Shown here: positions 16,801-24,806 of the stretch, in pieces | Position numbering within the stretch: position 1 is the first letter of the stretch | How the letters are laid out: each line of letters opens with the position of its first letter | Origin: Paenibacillus montaniterrae | GTDB lineage: Bacteria > Bacillota > Bacilli > Paenibacillales > Paenibacillaceae | Direction: 5' to 3' | DNA: 64,000 bases | Assembly (NCBI RefSeq): GCF_018403185.1 | Contig: NZ_BOSE01000001.1 | Coordinates: 1,178,001-1,242,000 of the forward strand | Made by a program: the position numbers and the translations under genes | The notes under the pieces: model-generated | What the model was told of the DNA's origin: nothing | The model's database searches: none | Seen by the model: only the letters and a program-made list of their open reading frames with translations

Positions 16801-17155
16801 TTCCCCAATAATGAAAGAGTGCAAGATCATTAACATATCCTTCATTCGTCGCAGCCAAGTACAAGCGGAGTAAAAACCCGATGCTCAGCGCTGCTCCAAG
16901 CAACAAAGGTTGACGCGAACCCAGCTTATGCGCATAAAGCTGCTGATCGCGAAACCAGGCTTGATGAATATACATGACAAGCATAATAAACAAGGCAGTG
17001 GAAAAAAGCGGAATCATAATAGAAATATGAGGATCAGCCGCTCCCTCTTCTGCATATGCCGGAAATGCAGTAAACAGCAGCACAAGCAGCAGCAAGGATG
17101 CTGTCAGCGCCCTCGTCATTTTATGAGACAAGAATGATACGATTGATTCTTTCAT
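13823..17155 (-). CDS. Large PMT-type glycosyltransferase with an internal discoidin-like domain
   Basis: The gene encodes 1110 aa from ATG 17155. Residues about 30-490 are a polytopic GT87/PMT-like half with an acidic first loop (NDLALFHYWG, DYPPAYLYVLY). Residues about 555-660 form a beta-rich domain resembling F5/8 type C (VWQPATTEDYIVLDLGES, YRYSFSNDGVSWS, ARYVKLLAS). Residues about 670-1110 are a PMT half with the catalytic loop YFDEIYHARTAYEHLEG...STHPPLGKLLIAIG and a PMT_4TMC tail (RPVWYYLDSA, VPWMLVPRETFLYHYF). PMT enzymes move a sugar from a polyprenyl phosphate carrier onto Ser/Thr of exported proteins or onto cell-wall polymers. With GT2 and GtrA it forms a complete export-side glycosylation module. 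Acceptor is unknown. Confidence 0.88.
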   Translation of the reverse strand: MKESIVSFLSHKMTRALTASLLLLVLLFTAFPAYAEEGAADPHISIMIPLFSTALFIMLVMYIHQAWFRDQQLYAHKLGSRQPLLLGAALSIGFLLRLYLAATNEGYVNDLALFHYWGNYALDEGLLNLYHGDFFLDYPPAYLYVLYVVAAIQKLLGISYGGTGFLILYKLPALIADLLAAYYIFKQANKKLVFPMAFGLMLLYLFNPVVLLDGAVWGQVDSIFTLLIVLSIGYFANDKISEGSFVFALAALMKPQAFIFMPIVLLVLLYQKRWKTVAISAAWGFGTFLLLSLPLFLKGDGITQLIELYRGTLSSYAYATLNAFNTYMLFDLNWASTELMFAGISLAGFGTLAIIAAVIYAGYIGLFRKGSEKPLFFIGASLIIIVFMFVTKMHERYMFPAILLLMMAFIQSADRRLLHLSYGFTITNTLNIYSVLAFSKTTTLVPNDGVAFLCSLANVALTLYLLYVGYDLYVRGNVKQLAAREKQEQLAHAEQMVAKANGSDSEKEAGEQPRKWYQFGMTRKDWGLVAAVTAIYTVVALINLGSTDAPKTVWQPATTEDYIVLDLGESKPLQRIISFGGVGSGEYRYSFSNDGVSWSDEQIVAHDHVAVFAWKETNVAVTARYVKLLASSTGFSLHELGIFEQGSETPLPVQLASSYVPQGAVRGEPGNVIDEQSIVPYHHTYMVGSYFDEIYHARTAYEHLEGLKAYESTHPPLGKLLIAIGIQLFGLGPFGWRIVGALAGAAMLPIIYVMAKAILRRTSYAAGAMILFAVDFMHFTQTRIATIDVYGVLFIMLMFLFMNQYARMNFYRDRLLHTFIPLGLAGLFFGLGIASKWIVFYGGAGLAIMLAITLLRRYTEYRNAGLLLQGNDGSKPAKSLKVKAEQIRKKFVPYTISTLAICLLFYVAIPAAIYALANIPVLKPAEGGYTLQALIDYQVNMFNYHSNLVSSHPFSSTWWEWPFMKRPVWYYLDSAPLEGMRSTIVALGNPLIWWTGLFTMLATTVVSIRRKDGMATMLVIAYFSQYVPWMLVPRETFLYHYFAMVPFMIVSIMYMFKLLEEHYKWNSKIRYAFVSLAVLLFIMFYPALSGMMVSESYILNVLRWFPSWVF

Positions 17156-17282
17156 TCAATTAACTCCTTTTACATGTACTAGAGCAACCTTTTAATAATA
17201 TAACATGTATTTGAAAAAAGAATGAACAATCCTTCGTCCGTGGAAAAATTTTTCTGCACCTGCGTTTGCTCTTGAATAACAA

Positions 17283-17322
17283 AAGGCGTGGGGTGGGGTA
17301 TAACCCCCACACTTCCACGCCT
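17283..17322. terminator. Strong G/C hairpin at the edge of the R2 array
   Basis: GGCGTGG...GTGGGG-TATAA-CCCCCAC...CCACGCC forms a long stem at 17285-17321. No adjacent gene ends here. It may be a structural edge of the R2 array. Confidence 0.5.
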
Positions 17323-17330
17323 AAAAGGTC

Positions 17331-17500
17331 GTTCAATATGCTGGACTTTGATGACGATGTGGATGCTTCAAAGTGTATTCGACAGCGAATATGTCACGCT
17401 ACCGAAAGCTGCGGTACTCACGTAGCTCTGCTCTACGCTGCGCTCCTCGCTTTCTAGTATCGTGCCATCTTCTTGGTCCTGAAAGCCCAACATATTGAAC
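17331..17500. repeat. R2 palindromic element, copy 1
   Basis: 170 bp with 19-bp inverted ends GTTCAATATGCTGGACTTT and AAAGCCCAACATATTGAAC. The interior carries the family core (GCTACGTGAGCACC and GAGGAGCGCAGCGTAG on the opposite strand). The short ORFs it holds repeat in every copy and have no ribosome sites. Confidence 0.85.
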
Positions 17501-17516
17501 TTGATTGTATTCGGTA

Positions 17517-17685
17517 GTTCAATATACTGGACTTTGATGACGATGTTGTGCGTTGTAGTCTATCCGACGGCGAATATGGCACGCTACCGAAAGCTGCGGT
17601 GCTCACGTAGCTCTGCTCTACGCTGCGCTCCTCGCTTTCTAGTATCGTGCCATCTTCTTGGTCCTGAAAGCCCAGCATATTGAAC
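17517..17685. repeat. R2 palindromic element, copy 2
   Basis: 169 bp in tandem with copy 1 after a 16-bp spacer, same orientation, ends GTTCAATATACTGGACTTT and AAAGCCCAGCATATTGAAC. A terminal fragment of a third copy (17710-17733) abuts the stop codon region of the YtvI-like gene. Confidence 0.85.
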
Positions 17686-17736
17686 TTGATTGAACTTGAT
17701 TGAATGTAGGTCAATATGCCGGACTTTGATGACATA

Positions 17737-18768
17737 TTACAATTTGATCGAGGTTGGGATGATGCCGGCCTGCTTGCAGGCGGTGTAGATGATCACGACC
17801 AGCGGTCCAATGAACACTCCGATTACACCGACAAGCTGCAGCCCGACATAAAGGCTGATCAAGACTGACAGCGCGCTGATTCCAACCGAATCGCCAAGCA
17901 CCTTCGGCTCAACAATTCTGCGAAACACCGTAATGACAAGAAACAGCAGCACTAACCCGATCGCCGTAAAGAAGTCGCCGACGAATAAACAGTATGCGGC
18001 CCACGGCACAAGCACCGAGCCTGTACCCAAAATCGGCAAAATATCTACAATAATAATGAGCAGCGCAATTGCCAGCGGATATTTAACGTCGAGAATCAGC
18101 AAGCCGACAAGCGAAATGACATAGGTCATTGCACTCAATATAATTTGCGAGCGCAAAAAGCCAAAGATGGATTTTTTCAAGCTGTCCAGCACGGTGCTCA
18201 CTTTGTCGCGCGAATCCTCGTGGAAAAAGCCTAGCACCGAGTTTTTCAACGTATTCAAGCTGAAGCTGAACATATAGACCGCAACGATAAAGACGATAAA
18301 GAAGATAAACATGCTGGGTACGCTGGAGATCGCACCGCCAAGCTTGCTCGACAGTCCGATTGCTTGCTTGGTTAGCCACTCGAAAAAGGTCATCGTATAC
18401 TGCTCAATCGACTCTACTGTCTCCGGAGGCAAATTTTCATACGATTTGCGAAGCTGATCCAGCCAAATGTTGGCGATATTGCTCAGCTCGGTAAAATACC
18501 GCGGCAGCTTTTCCACGAAGGCAACGACCTCATTCAATACCTTCAAGCCGATTAAAACCATCAGCCCCAGCAGTCCGATCGTAAACAACGTGCAGGAGAT
18601 AATAGCTGAGACAAGTCGGTTCAGGCGAAGCTTTTTCATAAAAAATACATTTAATGGCTCTAAAAAGATTGCCACGACGATGGCCAGCAGAAATGGCGCA
18701 CCTGCAGTAAAGGCCAAATACAGCAGACCTAATGCGACAGCAATCGAGAGCATTGCGCGAACAGACAA
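17737..18768 (-). CDS. AI-2E/PerM-family membrane protein, YtvI-like
   Basis: The gene encodes 343 aa from TTG 18768 behind GGGGAAGTGA. Eight or so membrane helices follow the family layout, with the conserved loop LDVKYPLAIALLIIIVDILPILGTGSVLVPWA and the C-terminal RRIVEPKVLGDSVGISALSVLISLYVGLQLVGVIGVFIGPL. The length and the isolated position match the sporulation membrane protein YtvI, whose role is not established; AI-2E exporters are the other branch. The last codons lie against a fragment of an R2 element. Confidence 0.8.
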   Translation of the reverse strand: MSVRAMLSIAVALGLLYLAFTAGAPFLLAIVVAIFLEPLNVFFMKKLRLNRLVSAIISCTLFTIGLLGLMVLIGLKVLNEVVAFVEKLPRYFTELSNIANIWLDQLRKSYENLPPETVESIEQYTMTFFEWLTKQAIGLSSKLGGAISSVPSMFIFFIVFIVAVYMFSFSLNTLKNSVLGFFHEDSRDKVSTVLDSLKKSIFGFLRSQIILSAMTYVISLVGLLILDVKYPLAIALLIIIVDILPILGTGSVLVPWAAYCLFVGDFFTAIGLVLLFLVITVFRRIVEPKVLGDSVGISALSVLISLYVGLQLVGVIGVFIGPLVVIIYTACKQAGIIPTSIKL

Positions 18769-18788
18769 ACCATCACTTCCCCGCTAAA

Positions 18789-19904
18789 TTAATCTACTAT
18801 TGCTTCTCGCGTATGAAAATCTATGTCCTTGTAATACATATCCTTCACCAGCAAATTAGGTCCGCAGCACGAAACAGCAGGACAATGGCAGTTTACACTT
18901 TGCGCGAGCGGGTGCTGCAGCCACTGCTGGAAAATATGATCCAGCCTGGACTCATATATGCTTCCGAACGACGGCACATCAGAGAAATCTGTAACAAACA
19001 CCTCTCCCGTAAACAAATTAACGTTGAGGCGATTGCGTCCATCAGGATCATTGCGCACCGTAACATTTTTTTCCTTGCCAAGACGAGCAAGCAGCTTGCG
19101 CTCAGCAGGGTCGCTGCTGCAATGATAAAACGGCAGCGTGCCAAACAGCATCCAAACGTTCTGATCTCTTGCATCCAGCAGTGTTTCAATCGCTTGGCGC
19201 ATCTCTTCCTTGGACAGCATAGGCAAATCCTTGGCAAATGAGCTTGGATACATCGGATGAACCTCATGGCGCTGGCAGCCCATTTCGACGATCAGCTCGT
19301 GAATGCGAGCGATTTTTGAGCTTGTTCGATAGTTGATCATCGATTCAGCGGATACGAGCACCCCCGCGTCGCTTAACCGTTTCGCATTGTCGATCATGCG
19401 GTGATAGAGCTTTTCTGCCGTCTCATACGGCACAGCATGACCGGATTTGGCAAAGCCAACCTCATGAAAATCCTTCGCTTCCGTATAATTAAAGGAAATA
19501 TGCATCACATCAAGATATTTGGCAATTTTCTCATAGCGCTCATAAGGAAGCGTAACGTTGGAATTGATTTGCGATCTTAGTCCTCTGCTTCTAGCATATT
19601 GCAGCAGCGGTACGATATATTCATCAACCGTTTTTTGCATAAAGGTAGGCTCGCCGCCCGTAATACTGATCGTTTGCAGCTCTTCCACCTCATCCAAACG
19701 CTGGATCATCAGCTGCAGTGGAATTTTGTCCGGCTCCCTCAGCACCAATGTGTCGCCGACCGCGCAATGCTCGCAGCGCATATTGCATAGATTGGATACC
19801 GTCATTTCCACGCTGGTCAAGCGATGGCTTCCGTACTGCTTAAGCGAATGGATCGCTTCCCAAGGATCGTTGCTTGGAGATAAAGGAATTAAAGTTTTCG
19901 TCAT
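18789..19904 (-). CDS. yfkAB: Radical SAM protein YfkAB (CxCxxxxC type)
   Basis: The gene encodes 371 aa from ATG 19904 with AGGTG upstream. The radical SAM motif C-N-M-R-C-E-H-C (Cys40, 44, 47) binds the SAM-cleaving 4Fe-4S cluster, followed by the GGEP motif ITGGEPTFM. The C-terminal C-H-C-P-A-V-S-C (Cys339, 341, 346, plus Cys347) is the CxCxxxxC motif that defines the YfkAB subfamily and probably holds a second cluster. The reaction is unknown. Here it is one intact gene, whereas in B. subtilis it was first annotated as yfkA and yfkB. Confidence 0.9.
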   Translation of the reverse strand: MTKTLIPLSPSNDPWEAIHSLKQYGSHRLTSVEMTVSNLCNMRCEHCAVGDTLVLREPDKIPLQLMIQRLDEVEELQTISITGGEPTFMQKTVDEYIVPLLQYARSRGLRSQINSNVTLPYERYEKIAKYLDVMHISFNYTEAKDFHEVGFAKSGHAVPYETAEKLYHRMIDNAKRLSDAGVLVSAESMINYRTSSKIARIHELIVEMGCQRHEVHPMYPSSFAKDLPMLSKEEMRQAIETLLDARDQNVWMLFGTLPFYHCSSDPAERKLLARLGKEKNVTVRNDPDGRNRLNVNLFTGEVFVTDFSDVPSFGSIYESRLDHIFQQWLQHPLAQSVNCHCPAVSCCGPNLLVKDMYYKDIDFHTREAIVD

Positions 19905-20007
19905 GATTATAATCGCACCTTATTTTCTATTGTTACATATATATTGTATAGGTCATGCGTAATAGAAGCAAACCGTACAGGAATCTCAACAAAAAACTGA
20001 CAAGCAA

Positions 20008-20030
20008 GAAAAACCGCCTTGCTAGGCGGC
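20008..20030 (-). terminator. Terminator overlapping the HD-GYP stop codon
   Basis: GCCGCCTAGCAAGGCGGTTTTTC on the minus strand; the stem begins directly at the TAG stop (20030-20032). Confidence 0.85.
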
Positions 20031-21136
20031 TAATTTGCTAATGAGTTATTCGTATCATTAACTTTGACAATCATTATGCTTAGCTCCTGAGACATATCAA
20101 TCTCATACGGCACCTGAATATTTTCACCGTGTTCATTCATTAACACGCGTACGATCGGACGATGCGGATAGCTCGGATTATAATCCTTCACGACTCCCGT
20201 CTCGCCAGTGCTCAATGTTACGGTAATGCCGATTGGATAAATAACAACCTTGTCTCGAAAATGCGCCAGCATCCACTGCTCGTACAACGTATCCGAACCA
20301 GCATATAGACGCTCCATTGCCAAATGCGGCAGCATCGGCGAGCTATATACCCGGCTCGTTGTCATCGCATCATAGGAATCGACAATGCCGATCCATTTGG
20401 CGTGCTCCATAATTTCAGGGCCCTTCAGCGCTCTCGGATAGCCGCTGCCATCCAGCCGCTCATGGTGCTGCAAGGCGCAGTGCGCAACAGTTAGAGGAAG
20501 ATTCGGCTCATTTTTCAAAATTTCGAAGCCTCTAACCGTATGAAGCTTCATCTCCTCATACTCTTCCTGCGTTAACGAATCAGGCTTTTTCAAAATATCG
20601 ACTGAAACCTTCGTTTTGCCAATATCATGAAGCAGCGCTCCCAGCCCCAAATTAATCGTTTCCTCACGAGAATAGCCATAGCTCATGCCAAGCAACGTAG
20701 TGTATACACAAACATTCAAGGAATGCTGATACAAATAATGGTCGACAATGCCCATATTCATCAGCATAATCATCGCATCCTTATGATTGGACAAATCATC
20801 GATAATGAGCCCCATCATATCCTTCAAAGGCTTGGCGATAAACGGTCTGGTTACCCCTTTTTGCTTCTGCACCGGCTCCATCATTACAGAAAAATTTTTG
20901 CGAATTTCCTTAACCGCGAACAGGAATGTTTCTTCGCTAATCAAGGTATCGCTATTAATATCATCCGTACGAGGATCGTAAATATACACGTATTGCACAT
21001 TGCAGGCCTCAAGTCTAGCAATCAAGCGCTCTGTCAGCTCCATGTTTTCGCCAAGAAGTACGATGCCATCTTCACTGAAAATTTTTTTCGCCAGCCTCAT
21101 TCCTGGCTTACATTGCTTTATTGTAAGCAGACGCAT
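20030..21136 (-). CDS. HD-GYP domain protein (likely cyclic-di-GMP phosphodiesterase)
   Basis: The gene encodes 368 aa from ATG 21136 with AAGGGA upstream. An N-terminal segment (about 1-110) is common to Firmicute HD-GYP proteins (LTIKQCKPGMRLAKKIFSEDG). The HD-GYP domain follows: YQHSLNVCVY, ALLHDIGKTK (about residue 170), and HHERLDGSGYP (about 228), with the metal-binding His/Asp set in place. HD-GYP enzymes hydrolyse cyclic-di-GMP to GMP. A C-terminal region of about 70 residues (TVTLSTGETGVVKDYNP) resembles that of the plus-strand HD-GYP protein at 24807. It has no membrane segment, so it acts in the cytosol. It is monocistronic with its own terminator. Confidence 0.9.
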   Translation of the reverse strand: MRLLTIKQCKPGMRLAKKIFSEDGIVLLGENMELTERLIARLEACNVQYVYIYDPRTDDINSDTLISEETFLFAVKEIRKNFSVMMEPVQKQKGVTRPFIAKPLKDMMGLIIDDLSNHKDAMIMLMNMGIVDHYLYQHSLNVCVYTTLLGMSYGYSREETINLGLGALLHDIGKTKVSVDILKKPDSLTQEEYEEMKLHTVRGFEILKNEPNLPLTVAHCALQHHERLDGSGYPRALKGPEIMEHAKWIGIVDSYDAMTTSRVYSSPMLPHLAMERLYAGSDTLYEQWMLAHFRDKVVIYPIGITVTLSTGETGVVKDYNPSYPHRPIVRVLMNEHGENIQVPYEIDMSQELSIMIVKVNDTNNSLAN

Positions 21137-21258
21137 ACTTCCGATCCCTTCTGTTGTTAACTGTAACTACATTTTACTCTGTGATCGAATGGTGTCACAA
21201 CCCTACTAAATAACTTAAAGTAAATGTAGGTATTTAGCAACAGGTTTATGAAAACTTT

Positions 21259-22719
21259 TTATATATTTCCGCTTCGCTTCCAGCGGTTAATTTTGCATTG
21301 CTCGATATGCAGCCTGTTTTTCAGCTCTTCCTCAATAATATTGCGGATAAACTCAGGAAGATAGAAGCTGACCTCGCTAAATTTGGACAAGCTTTTGTAG
21401 CCAATATTAAACGTAAACATGTCAATGCTCGCGACGCGGTAGCTGCGTTGTAGGTCTAACGCCTCATCGTTAACAAGGACTGCAGTAATCCTTTGCATAG
21501 GCGGCTGCTCCAGCGAATATGTAATCTGCAGACCGTCCACTGCCAGCATGCCGAGCTGCTCTCCTCTAAATCCGAAGCCGCGCGGCTTGAACTCCTGAAA
21601 TTCCTGCAGCAGCGACTGCTCCAGCGCCTCAAGCAGCTGCTCTCCCTTAAGCAGCATTAAGCAAGGGTTGATCGGGGACGGACATATTGCATGCAGCTCT
21701 CCCGCTGTTACCGGACCTACTGCAAGACCGCCTAGCAGCTGTCCTGAATTGACGATGCCAATTTCAGCCTGACACCATTCCTTTAAGCCAATCGCCAGCA
21801 AATTCGGCAGCGCAGATTCGTAATAATCGCTTGCCTCCAGCGGCTCCTGCAGCACAGTAATAACGCGCGACAGCCTTTGCATCGCCTGCTGCTTTCCTTG
21901 CTCAATAATGGAGCGGATCGCTTGATCCTCCGAATAAGCGGCTGTTGCGATGACCTCGCCAGCAACAACATACCTGCGCTGTTTCTCATCGTAGCGTATA
22001 ACGACCTTGCCAACATAAGAGCCGAACTTCTCAGCAGCACATAGCAACACGCCGTTGCGAAGCTGTGGCGGATCAAATAAATGATGTGTATGCGCGCCAA
22101 GAATTACATCAATATGCTGACATTCATCTGCAATTCGCTCATCAAGCCTTATGCCAAGATGCGACAGCAGCACAATGACATCACAATGTTCACGAATATG
22201 CTCTACTTCCTTCTGAATTTCCGCAACAGGCTCTAATGTTTCCCAGCCCATCAATTTGTAAAAAGCCGCGAAATTAGCTGTCGCGGCTACGAATCCGATC
22301 CGAATGCCTGCCCGTTCAATAATCGTTGAGCGAGCAAGCCAGCTCGGCAATTGTCCATCCAGCTTCTGTATATTGCAGCAAATGACTTGAAAAGCATGGT
22401 CGCCGCTATAGACATGATCAAGCTGCTCACTTGTAAAGGTCAGCCCTTCATTGTTGCCTAGCGTAACAACATCATAGCCTGTAGCCTCCAAAAGTGCCCG
22501 ATGAATGAAGCCGTCTGTTCCTTCTGTTTCCATTCGTGCCCGATCCATATGATCGCCAAGATCAACTGCAATCACCTGCTCATCGCCAAAGCTGGAACGG
22601 CCTTCCTTTATAATAGTTGCGATTTTGGCTGCCTGCTCCAGCTTGCTGTGCAGATCATTGCTGTGATATATAATCACTTCGCGCTTGCTTTGTCTGCTTT
22701 CATGTTGCTTATGCTCCAT
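21259..22719 (-). CDS. yunD: Metallophosphoesterase / 5'-nucleotidase-type protein YunD
   Basis: The gene encodes 486 aa from ATG 22719 behind GAGGTGAAAAG. The N-terminal calcineurin-like domain carries HSNDLHSKLE, AVDLGDHMDR, LGNNEGL, LLSHLG and GAHTHHLF, the dinuclear metal site; the Asn of the usual GNHE is kept as GNNE. The C-terminal 5'-nucleotidase domain (about 270-470) includes IGIVNSGQLLGG and RSYRVASIDMF. There is no signal peptide, as in B. subtilis YunD. Substrate is unproven; the family acts on nucleotides or related phosphoesters. It is divergent from the MoaD-MoaE gene. Confidence 0.88.
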   Translation of the reverse strand: MEHKQHESRQSKREVIIYHSNDLHSKLEQAAKIATIIKEGRSSFGDEQVIAVDLGDHMDRARMETEGTDGFIHRALLEATGYDVVTLGNNEGLTFTSEQLDHVYSGDHAFQVICCNIQKLDGQLPSWLARSTIIERAGIRIGFVAATANFAAFYKLMGWETLEPVAEIQKEVEHIREHCDVIVLLSHLGIRLDERIADECQHIDVILGAHTHHLFDPPQLRNGVLLCAAEKFGSYVGKVVIRYDEKQRRYVVAGEVIATAAYSEDQAIRSIIEQGKQQAMQRLSRVITVLQEPLEASDYYESALPNLLAIGLKEWCQAEIGIVNSGQLLGGLAVGPVTAGELHAICPSPINPCLMLLKGEQLLEALEQSLLQEFQEFKPRGFGFRGEQLGMLAVDGLQITYSLEQPPMQRITAVLVNDEALDLQRSYRVASIDMFTFNIGYKSLSKFSEVSFYLPEFIRNIIEEELKNRLHIEQCKINRWKRSGNI

Positions 22720-22837
22720 CTTTTCACCTCACAAACTCCCTGCCAAACTGCGATTTGCTACTCAATAGCATAACATTTTTCATTTAAATATGGTATGCTT
22801 ATACTACTTTAACATTACGAAAGCAAGTGGGTATAAC

Positions 22838-23572
22838 ATGACATATACATGGAAGCTGCAATTATTTGCTGGGCTTGCCCAGCGCTTTAACAGTGAACAA
22901 TTGAAGGTAGAGCTCGACGAGCAGCAGTTGACCTGCGGCGAGCTGAAGCAAGCGTTGCAGGAACGTTATCCCGAGCACGCTTTACTGCTTAAAAGCTGCT
23001 ACGTGGCTGCCAATCAAGCCTATTGCAAGGATGATCAGCTTATTGCCGCTGCGGATGAGCTGGCGCTGCTGCCACCAGTATCCGGTGGGCAGACATCTAA
23101 TGAACCTGCAGCTGCACTGACACATGAGCCGAAATTTGTAATAACCGATCAGCCGATCAACGTTGAGGCTGTAATGAATAAGGTCATTACACCTGCCTGT
23201 GGCGCAACGCTGCTGTTTGTCGGGACGACGCGCGAGTTTACCGAGGGCTTGCGTACGGTTTCTCTGCATTATGAAGCTTATGAGCCGATGGCGGTCAAAA
23301 CGATGCAGCAAATCGGCGACGAAATCGCTGAGCGCTGGCAGGATGCAGAGGTTGCGATCACGCATCGCGTAGGCAAGGTTGATTTGGCTGAAATTAGTGT
23401 GGTCATTGCTGTCGCAACTGCACGTCGAGCAGACTGCTATGAAGCGAGCAGATATGCAATAGAACGACTAAAGCAAATCGTGCCCATCTGGAAAAAGGAA
23501 ATTTGGGAGGACGGCTCGGAATGGAAGGGTCATCAGCTTGGCCCGTGGGACCCTACTGCTCCTGCTGAATAG
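22838..23572 (+). CDS. moaE: MoaD-MoaE fusion, molybdopterin synthase
   Basis: The gene encodes 244 aa from ATG 22838 (AGTGGG upstream); the frame from 22790 has no ribosome site. Residues 1-85 are MoaD, a ubiquitin-like sulfur carrier ending PPVSGG. A linker of about 20 residues leads to MoaE (about 100-240): LLFVGTTREFTEG, HYEAYEPMAVKTMQQ, RVGKVDLAEISVVIAVATARR, PIWKKEIWEDGSEWKG with the catalytic lysines. Together the two subunits convert cPMP to molybdopterin. In most bacteria they are separate chains; in a fusion the diglycine is internal, followed by QTSNEP, so it must be released by cleavage, used in place, or supplied by another MoaD. The next gene encodes the activating enzyme. Confidence 0.9.
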   Translation: MTYTWKLQLFAGLAQRFNSEQLKVELDEQQLTCGELKQALQERYPEHALLLKSCYVAANQAYCKDDQLIAAADELALLPPVSGGQTSNEPAAALTHEPKFVITDQPINVEAVMNKVITPACGATLLFVGTTREFTEGLRTVSLHYEAYEPMAVKTMQQIGDEIAERWQDAEVAITHRVGKVDLAEISVVIAVATARRADCYEASRYAIERLKQIVPIWKKEIWEDGSEWKGHQLGPWDPTAPAE

Positions 23573-23632
23573 GGCGAAAGCTAGCAAGCGGCTGCTATTA
23601 TAAAAATTACAGCAAGAGTCGAGGTAGTACAT

Positions 23633-24679
23633 ATGGTGAACAAGAATGATGAGCGGACAAACCGCTATGCCAAGCAAATAAAAGTGCATGCCATAGGCGC
23701 GCAGGGACAGCAGCAGCTGGCTAACGCCTCCTGTGCAATCATTGGTGCCGGAGCATTGGGCTCCGCAGTAGCCGAGCAGCTTGTCCGAGCTGGCATCGGC
23801 TATTTGCGCATTATTGATCGCGATTTTGTCGAGCTGGGCAATCTGCATCGGCAGACGCTCTACACGGAGCAGGATGCCGAGCAATTTATGCCTAAAGCTA
23901 TTGCCGCGACAAATGCGCTCAAACGAATCAATTCTAATGTTGCAATAGATGCCGTCATTGCAGATGTACAGGCTGCAAACATTGAACAGCTGCTTGATGG
24001 AGTCGACTTCATCGTTGATGGCAGCGATAATTTTACAATTCGCTATTTGATCAATGATTATTGCGTCGCGCATGGAAAAACATGGGTGTATGGAGCAGTA
24101 ACAGGCACCAGCGGGTCAACCACCACCTTCACCCCACAGCAAACACCGTGCTTTCGCTGCCTTTTCCCTGAGCCGCCTGAGCTCGGCGCTATTGATACAT
24201 GCGATACGGCAGGCGTGCTGGGCCCAATCGTTACGATGATTGCCTCGATACAGGCGACGGAGGCAATTAAGCTGGCAAGCGGGCAAAGCGAACAACTTAA
24301 CCGCAAGCTGCTGCAGCTCGATTGCTGGAGCCTGCAGCTGTATAAGCTCGATATTGCCCATGCCCGCAATGAGCAATGTCCTTGCTGCGGCAAGCTGGAG
24401 CTGACCTGGCTGCAGCAGCAGGAAGCTGCCGCCACCACCAGCCTGTGCGGACGGCAAACGATTCAGCTTACACTGGCTGCTCCGCTTCCCTACTCTTTGG
24501 ACGAGCTTGCAGAACGATATGCCGCTTCCTATGAAGTCAAGCGGAATCGCTATCTGTTAAAGCTGAAATATTCCGAACAGATTACCGTTGTCTTTTTCCC
24601 GGACCAACGTCTTATGATTCAAGGCACAGAGGATCTGCATTATGCGAGCATAATCGCCAATAAATTAGTGCAAATTTAG
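23633..24679 (+). CDS. ThiF/MoeB-family sulfur-carrier adenylyltransferase
   Basis: The gene encodes 348 aa from ATG 23633, eight bases after GAGGT. It has the nucleotide site GAGALGSAVAEQL, the DRDFVELGNLHRQTLY motif, VDGSDNFTIRYLINDYC, and two Cys pairs (CFRCLFP and CPCC) for structural zinc. A C-terminal tail of about 80 residues extends beyond the core. MoeB or ThiF adenylates the C-terminal Gly of MoaD or ThiS before sulfur transfer. The neighbouring MoaD-MoaE fusion points to molybdopterin synthesis. There is no rhodanese domain. No other molybdenum-cofactor gene is in the window. Confidence 0.88.
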   Translation: MVNKNDERTNRYAKQIKVHAIGAQGQQQLANASCAIIGAGALGSAVAEQLVRAGIGYLRIIDRDFVELGNLHRQTLYTEQDAEQFMPKAIAATNALKRINSNVAIDAVIADVQAANIEQLLDGVDFIVDGSDNFTIRYLINDYCVAHGKTWVYGAVTGTSGSTTTFTPQQTPCFRCLFPEPPELGAIDTCDTAGVLGPIVTMIASIQATEAIKLASGQSEQLNRKLLQLDCWSLQLYKLDIAHARNEQCPCCGKLELTWLQQQEAAATTSLCGRQTIQLTLAAPLPYSLDELAERYAASYEVKRNRYLLKLKYSEQITVVFFPDQRLMIQGTEDLHYASIIANKLVQI

Positions 24680-24806
24680 TAGAAGTTTGGCAGTTATTAG
24701 CAAGCTAGGTTGATAGAACTATACAATTTTGCTAATATTGTCTATGTCGAATGTAAGTGTTTTCTATGCCTTTCTGACCGTCATATCATTCCAAACGAGG
24801 TGGAAT

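Noticed and set aside
17266..17735. Small ORFs within R2 repeats as genes
   Set aside because: The frames recur with every copy at 17, 28 and 61 kb, lack ribosome sites and exist only because of the repeats.
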